DNA of 64,000 bases. It comes from UBA5158 sp040389045 (GTDB lineage: Bacteria; Pseudomonadota; Gammaproteobacteria; DSM-16500). The notes beneath the pieces are model-generated. The model searched no databases. It was not told where the DNA came from and worked only from the letters and a program-made list of their open reading frames with translations. Position 1 is the first letter of the stretch; each line of letters starts with the position of its first letter. The stretch lies in contig JAZKAT010000053.1 in NCBI GenBank assembly GCA_040389045.1, forward strand, positions 6,509 to 70,508. Reading direction: 5' to 3'. The position numbers and the translations under genes are program-made. Below, in pieces: positions 62,321-64,000 of this stretch.

Positions 62321-63064
62321 ATGCGTACCACCTCCGAATTAAAAATCAAACTCTACGCTGACGGCGCAGACAAAGCCGGCATGCTGGAAATGTACCGTAA
62401 TCCTCTCGTTAAAGGGTTTACTACCAATCCAACCTTGATGCGCAAAGCGGGTATCACTAATTATCAAGCCTTCGCTCTGGATATTCTAAAAGCCATTCCT
62501 GACCGTCCAATCTCATTCGAAGTTTTCGCGGATGAATTTAACGAAATGGAAGAACAAGCGCATCAGATTGCCTCCTGGAGTGAAAACGTAATGGTGAAAA
62601 TTCCCATTACTAACACTCGCGGTCAATCCGCAGCGCCACTTATCAAGCGTTTGTCAGCGGCGGGCATTCGTATGAATATCACCGCCTTATTAACGTTGGC
62701 GCAAGTAGAAGACGTCGCGCGCGTGCTAGCGAAAAACACGCCTGCCTATGTTTCTGTATTTGCCGGCAGAATTGCTGACACGGGTATTGATCCCTTACCT
62801 ATGATGCAACAATCTCTGGAATTGTTGTCTGATTTGCCGCGCGCAGAATTATTATGGGCCAGTCCGCGTGAATTGTTAAATGTTTATCAAGCCAATGATA
62901 TGGGCTGTCAAATTATTACTGCGACCAATGATATTTTAAGTAAATTAAGTCTGGTTGGTAAAGATTTAACGGAGTATTCATTAGATACCGTCAAAATGTT
63001 TTACCGCGATGCGACTGCTGCTGGCTATAGCATAGCAACCGAACGGGAACCTCTTGAGGCATAA
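62321..63064 (+). CDS. transaldolase (short TalC/fructose-6-phosphate aldolase type)
   Basis: 247 residues, shorter than TalB (about 317). LYADGADKAGML, VKGFTTNPTLMRKAG, FEVFADE, and the Schiff-base Lys93 in NVMVKIPITNTRG are present. It interconverts sedoheptulose 7-phosphate with fructose 6-phosphate and erythrose 4-phosphate. Located after gmhB, it plausibly supplies the heptose pathway with sedoheptulose 7-phosphate. GGAG precedes the ATG. Confidence 0.9.
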   Translation: MRTTSELKIKLYADGADKAGMLEMYRNPLVKGFTTNPTLMRKAGITNYQAFALDILKAIPDRPISFEVFADEFNEMEEQAHQIASWSENVMVKIPITNTRGQSAAPLIKRLSAAGIRMNITALLTLAQVEDVARVLAKNTPAYVSVFAGRIADTGIDPLPMMQQSLELLSDLPRAELLWASPRELLNVYQANDMGCQIITATNDILSKLSLVGKDLTEYSLDTVKMFYRDATAAGYSIATEREPLEA

Positions 63065-63068
63065 TGGA

Positions 63069-64000
63069 ATGGACAGTGCAAGTTCGCCAAAGATTTCTGT
63101 GGTTATCCCGGTTCTCAATGGGGTAAAAACTATTGAAAAAGCTATCCAAAGCGTTCTGCAACAGAGTTATCAAAATATCGAACTCATTATATTGGATGCG
63201 GGTTCTACGGATGGCACGCTGGAGATCATCAAGCGTTATGAATCGTCTATTTATTATTGGCATAGCAAACCCGACGGCAGCGCTTACCTGGCTATTAATA
63301 TGGGTGCGGAACAAGCCACGGGTCAAATCATCGCTCAATTGATGGCAGATGACTGGTTTGAGCCCGGAGTATTTGCAGCAATTGCCACGTCTTACTCACA
63401 ACATCCGGAAGCGGATATTTATAGTTGTGGCGGTCAATTTGTGAGTTTTGACGCTGTCAGTCAAAAGTATAAAACCACAGCCATTTATAATACCCCCGAC
63501 GTTTTGAACTTGAGCTTTTATAATGTCTGCTTTGCAATTCCTGCTATGAGTTCGCGTTTTATTAAAAAGACATTGATTGATAAAGTCGGTTTATTTCAAC
63601 CCATTGATCCGCAGGGTAAACATATTTTTAGCGCTGATAGGGAATTCCTGTTACGGGCTATTGCCAATGGCGCCAAAAACCAGGTGGTGAACATATTAGG
63701 GCATACTTATTTTGCCCATGCGGGTTCGGCGACTTTTGGGAAAAACCGTGCAACCCAGTTAAAAATCTGTCTCGAACACATGGCCACCGCCGAAAAATAT
63801 CTTGCCCAGCCCGGCCTGACTGCCCAGCAATATTCTGTTTTGCATTATTGGTATATAGACCAGTCAGTACGCTTTGTATTATTCAAATTATTACAGTTTG
63901 ATCTGCGAAATGCTTTGCAAACAGCTAAAGAAGGCACGCAAAAATATGCTTTAAGATGGCTAATTGCTTTATTTGCTACGCCCTGTAAAATAGTGGCGAA
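63069..64000 (+). CDS. glycosyltransferase family 2 protein, partial
   Basis: 310 codons open to the window edge. GT-A pattern: SVVIPVLNGVKTIEKAIQSV, LELIILDAGSTDGTLEII-like segment, and the metal-binding ADDW (LMADDWFEPGVF). Resembles WcaA/WbbD-type inverting transferases. Start at the ATG at 63069, 4 bases after the transaldolase stop. It would add a cluster-made sugar to a polysaccharide. Confidence 0.85.
   Translation, partial: MDSASSPKISVVIPVLNGVKTIEKAIQSVLQQSYQNIELIILDAGSTDGTLEIIKRYESSIYYWHSKPDGSAYLAINMGAEQATGQIIAQLMADDWFEPGVFAAIATSYSQHPEADIYSCGGQFVSFDAVSQKYKTTAIYNTPDVLNLSFYNVCFAIPAMSSRFIKKTLIDKVGLFQPIDPQGKHIFSADREFLLRAIANGAKNQVVNILGHTYFAHAGSATFGKNRATQLKICLEHMATAEKYLAQPGLTAQQYSVLHYWYIDQSVRFVLFKLLQFDLRNALQTAKEGTQKYALRWLIALFATPCKIVA

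Overview
The window reads as a chromosomal segment of a Gammaproteobacterium, most probably a member of Legionellales (Coxiella/Legionella-like). The grounds are the housekeeping genes (gltX, lipA-lipB-ybeD-dacA, sohB, metK-ahcY), an LssY-type DedA/PAP2 fusion, a PqaA-like protein, several large or eukaryote-like proteins of the kind used as type IV effectors, and an LPS sugar cluster built around GDP-heptose chemistry. The taxonomic call is inference; no rRNA is present. The sequence is a scaffold: 100 Ns at 60956-61055 separate two ends that share an exact 55-base duplication.

Layout. 1-5.8 kb: partial APH-type phosphotransferase, a GH1 glycosidase, an MFS transporter, small membrane and outer-membrane proteins, and a HicAB toxin-antitoxin pair with a palindromic operator. 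6.0-7.95 kb: tRNA-Val, gltX, tRNA-Ala and tRNA-Glu, with clear sigma70-like promoters for the tRNAs. 8.1-16.1 kb: an AT-rich accessory island directly after tRNA-Glu. It holds a membrane protein plus a zinc-ribbon/deoxyribosyltransferase-like protein, two tandem FRG-domain proteins, a membrane/secreted pair, a three-gene run of effector-like proteins (one with a possible clan-CD cysteine-protease signature, one LRR protein) and a DUF3800 protein. 16.3-25.7 kb: a StrG-like 2OG oxygenase, a MarR-GNAT fusion with two spaced operators, a YbaK-like deacylase, HipAB with three regularly spaced operators, a monooxygenase, an MFS pump, a PqaA-like protein and a coiled-coil membrane protein. 26-36.8 kb: L,D-transpeptidase, outer-membrane barrel, a 2095-residue protein with an internal duplication, Nudix hydrolase, a Gly/Tyr/His-rich lipoprotein, a pilin and SohB. 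36.8-42.9 kb: LssY-like protein, lipoate genes, DacA and a ComEA-like HhH protein.

43-64 kb is a surface-polysaccharide region. GmhA, HddA, GmhB and HddC homologues supply the complete route from sedoheptulose 7-phosphate to GDP-D-glycero-D-manno-heptose. A GMD-like 4,6-dehydratase and an Fcl-like epimerase/reductase could convert that to a GDP-6-deoxyheptose, and a short transaldolase at the end of the cluster could feed sedoheptulose 7-phosphate. In the middle lies a tightly overlapping operon of an E1 alpha/beta thiamine-diphosphate enzyme without E2/E3, two sugar epimerases/reductases, a UDP-glucose-dehydrogenase relative lacking the catalytic Cys and Lys, an SDR and a Gfo/Idh oxidoreductase. 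This suggests synthesis of an unusual, perhaps carbon-branched, nucleotide sugar. metK-ahcY (methyl cycle) sit inside the region.

The intergenic spaces carry two families of short dispersed palindromes. Several copies overlap gene ends and supply the stop codon or the last residues of the neighbouring protein.
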